Assembly (NCBI GenBank): GCA_051001455.1
Contig: JBPCNH010000020.1
Span: forward strand, 1-39,356
Source of the DNA: JBPCNH01 sp051001455
GTDB lineage: Bacteria; Actinomycetota; CADDZG01; WHSQ01
Reading direction: 5' to 3'
DNA: 39,356 nt
A program made the position numbers and the translations under genes. Below, in pieces: positions 37,922 to 39,356 of the stretch. Below the pieces are notes generated by a model. The model searched no databases and had not been told where the DNA came from. It worked only from the letters and a program-made list of their open reading frames with translations. Within the stretch, counting starts at the first letter, position 1. The number at the start of each line of letters is the position of its first letter.

Positions 37922-39356
37922 ATGTCTAAGCTTGTGTCCGCGCGCGCTTCGCTCGTAGCGGTTCTTGTAGCGGTATGTCTTTTCGTGGGCGGGATCCCCG
38001 CCCTTGCTCAATCCGAGCCCACGCCGGAGCCCTCGCCTACAGGGACGCCTACAGGGACGAGTGAGGAAGAACAAGCGCCGGAAAGCTCCCCCTCGCCGGA
38101 GCCGGCTGATTCCCCTTCTCCGAGCACAGCTCCCTCTGAGCCCGCGGCGTCTCCTTCTGAATCTCCTTCCGACAACCCTTCGTCGCTTGACCCTTACGAC
38201 TCGGCTACGACGTCTTCCGAAACCGACCCCCAGGCAAGTACTGGGGCAGAATCAGATTTATCGGCCCAGAGCGAAAGTGTCGTCGCTTGCGATCCGTGGG
38301 ACTCCCTTCGAGATTGGGTTAATCCGACGCTGGAAGCGGCAGGGCTCCCGGGGGTACCGGTTTGTCCAACGGGCCTAGTCAACGTCGATCAAGTGATGGA
38401 TCTGGTGGAGACGGCCTGCGGGGTGATCCCGGTCCCGAACGGAGGAGAAACTATCGGTCTACCTCCGGAGGTGGCCATTTGTGTCGCCAAGGTGCTGGGC
38501 GCGGTCGAGCTCGCGATGAAAACCGCCTGCGGATCGACGGCGGCTACGACGTGCGTCAGCAACCTGGTCACTCAGATCGACACGTTGCTCCGGAACGCCT
38601 GCGGGATACTTCCCTTCCCGGACGGCGGTACCACTATCGGGCTGCCACCGGGTGTCGCTGAATGCGTGATCAAAACGTTGGGCGCGGTCAACCTCGTGAT
38701 GGAAACCGCCTGCGGATCGACGGCGGCCGCCACGTGCGTGGACAACCTGATCACTCGGATCGACACGTTGCTCCAGACCGCCTGCGGCACGCTTCCCGTC
38801 CCCGACGGCGGTAGCACCATCGGGCTGCCACCCGGTGTCGCTGAATGCGTGATCAAAGCCTTGGGCGCGGTCAACCTCGTGATGGAGATCGCTTGCCGGT
38901 CGACGACAGCCACCACATGTGTGGACAACCTAGTCATTCAGATCGACACGTTGCTCCAGACCGCCTGCGGCACGCTTCCTGTTCCGGCCGGCGGGGACAC
39001 CAATGGAGTCCCGCCAGGTGTTTCGCGATGCGTTGAGGCTGTGCTCGGTTCGTTAGAGTTGCTTTGTGGGACGAGTCAGGTCTCCGAGTGTATCGATCTG
39101 TTGATTCAGCGTATTGGTCAGGCCGTAGGAGCCGCATGCGACGGTGATCAAAGTGGCACTGTGGTTGACTCTTCTCTAGCATGCGTTGCGAAAGCGCGTG
39201 AGGCGATCGCCTTGGTCATGTTTACGGTGCGTCTTGCGTCTGAGCTTCTGACCCAGAACCTGCCCGGAAATCCGTCAGCATCACGACCTCTCTTGGCATC
39301 CTCCTACAACGGGTGGTACACACTCGAGAAGGAGGGCGAAGATGGACAACCCGGAG
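37922..39356 (+). CDS. Secreted Cys-rich repeat protein, 3' end beyond the window
   Basis: A frame open from ATG 37922 to the window edge (478 codons, no stop). A signal peptide (SLVAVLVAVCLFVGGIPALA) is followed by a Pro/Ser/Glu-rich linker to about residue 125, CDPWDSLRDWVNPTL, and then four 61-residue repeats from about residue 164 with the consensus TACGTLPVPDGGSTIGLPPG and VAECVIKALGAVNLVM, four Cys per unit. A less regular tail ends NGWYTLEKEGEDGQPG. It looks like a disulfide-rich cell-surface or secreted protein. It follows the CD-NTase operon by 53 bp but has its own ribosome site (GAAAGG). Function unknown. Confidence 0.8.
   Translation, partial: MSKLVSARASLVAVLVAVCLFVGGIPALAQSEPTPEPSPTGTPTGTSEEEQAPESSPSPEPADSPSPSTAPSEPAASPSESPSDNPSSLDPYDSATTSSETDPQASTGAESDLSAQSESVVACDPWDSLRDWVNPTLEAAGLPGVPVCPTGLVNVDQVMDLVETACGVIPVPNGGETIGLPPEVAICVAKVLGAVELAMKTACGSTAATTCVSNLVTQIDTLLRNACGILPFPDGGTTIGLPPGVAECVIKTLGAVNLVMETACGSTAAATCVDNLITRIDTLLQTACGTLPVPDGGSTIGLPPGVAECVIKALGAVNLVMEIACRSTTATTCVDNLVIQIDTLLQTACGTLPVPAGGDTNGVPPGVSRCVEAVLGSLELLCGTSQVSECIDLLIQRIGQAVGAACDGDQSGTVVDSSLACVAKAREAIALVMFTVRLASELLTQNLPGNPSASRPLLASSYNGWYTLEKEGEDGQPG
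38411..39142 (+). repeat. Four 183-bp coding tandem repeats
   Basis: Units start at 38411, 38594, 38777 and 38960; corresponding points (for example CAGATCGACACG at 38573, CGGATCGACACG at 38756 and CAGATCGACACG at 38939) are exactly 183 bp apart. Units 2 and 3 are nearly identical, the first is somewhat diverged and the fourth degenerates in its second half. Confidence 0.9.

Noticed and set aside
38411..39142. CRISPR-like regular repeats
   Set aside because: The 183-bp units are contiguous coding repeats without spacers; no CRISPR array is present in the window.
38389..39182. Antisense repeated frames (TRLSTHVVA-type)
   Set aside because: They are shadows of the 183-bp repeats in the plus-strand secreted protein, which has a signal peptide and a ribosome site.

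Overview
The window is about 39 kb of GC-rich DNA from an actinomycete-type bacterium, most likely an uncultivated lineage of Actinomycetota. Pointers are an ANTAR antiterminator, a TIGR03086-type metal-binding protein, a DevS/DevR-like two-component pair, CBS and BON stress proteins, DUF4383, frequent GTG starts and many 4-base (ATGA) gene overlaps. I cannot name the genus from sequence alone.

Left edge (1-2.2 kb): remains of an integrated element. A tyrosine integrase has lost its catalytic C terminus exactly where three copies of a 21-bp repeat begin, and its excisionase partner is intact. An Ala-tRNA (CGC) gene with two acceptor-stem mismatches follows, then a scrap of an ATPase gene. 2.2-6 kb: a GAF-ANTAR regulator, a CPA1 sodium/proton antiporter, a graveyard of gene fragments (rhodopsin-transducer-like, PIN toxin) and an intact AbrB-RelE-type toxin-antitoxin pair. 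6-12 kb: a CcdA-thioredoxin fusion whose frame needs a non-standard start, a histidine kinase/OmpR regulator pair divergent from a DM13 protein carrying a 21-bp coding repeat, a secreted protein, and two displaced pieces of an AttH/CrtC-like gene. 12-17.7 kb: a GrdB-like reductase with an in-frame TGA and a SECIS-like hairpin (probable selenoprotein), an alpha/beta hydrolase-OsmC fusion, a small two-gene operon, a nucleotide cyclase, a frameshifted secreted protein and a DUF4383 membrane protein.

17.7-30 kb is a metal, redox and hypoxia block. It holds a P1B metal ATPase with an unusual CPD motif and a CsoR-like operator, a pyridoxamine-phosphate-oxidase-like protein, two CBS proteins, a diguanylate cyclase, a DevS/DevR-like pair, a cupredoxin-multicopper oxidase and a hemerythrin. 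The same 14-bp inverted repeat (GGGCCG-TC-CGGCCC) precedes the CBS operon and the membrane-protein gene after devR, so the DevR-like regulator may control both.

30.4 kb to the end looks like a genomic island bounded on the left by a 46-bp 3' fragment of tRNA-Lys (CTT), a classic attachment-site remnant. It carries two secreted proteins, a 41-residue secreted Cys peptide divergent from an XRE-TPR regulator (a possible peptide-signalling pair), an HTH plus nucleotidyltransferase toxin-antitoxin-like pair, and an operon with a CD-NTase, a stand-alone E2-like protein and a 59-residue orphan, followed by a secreted Cys-rich repeat protein that runs off the window. The CD-NTase/E2 operon resembles a short type II CBASS anti-phage system, but no known effector is visible. 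The E2-only CBASS-like operon, the peptide/TPR pair and the UGA-containing gene are the best candidates for something new.
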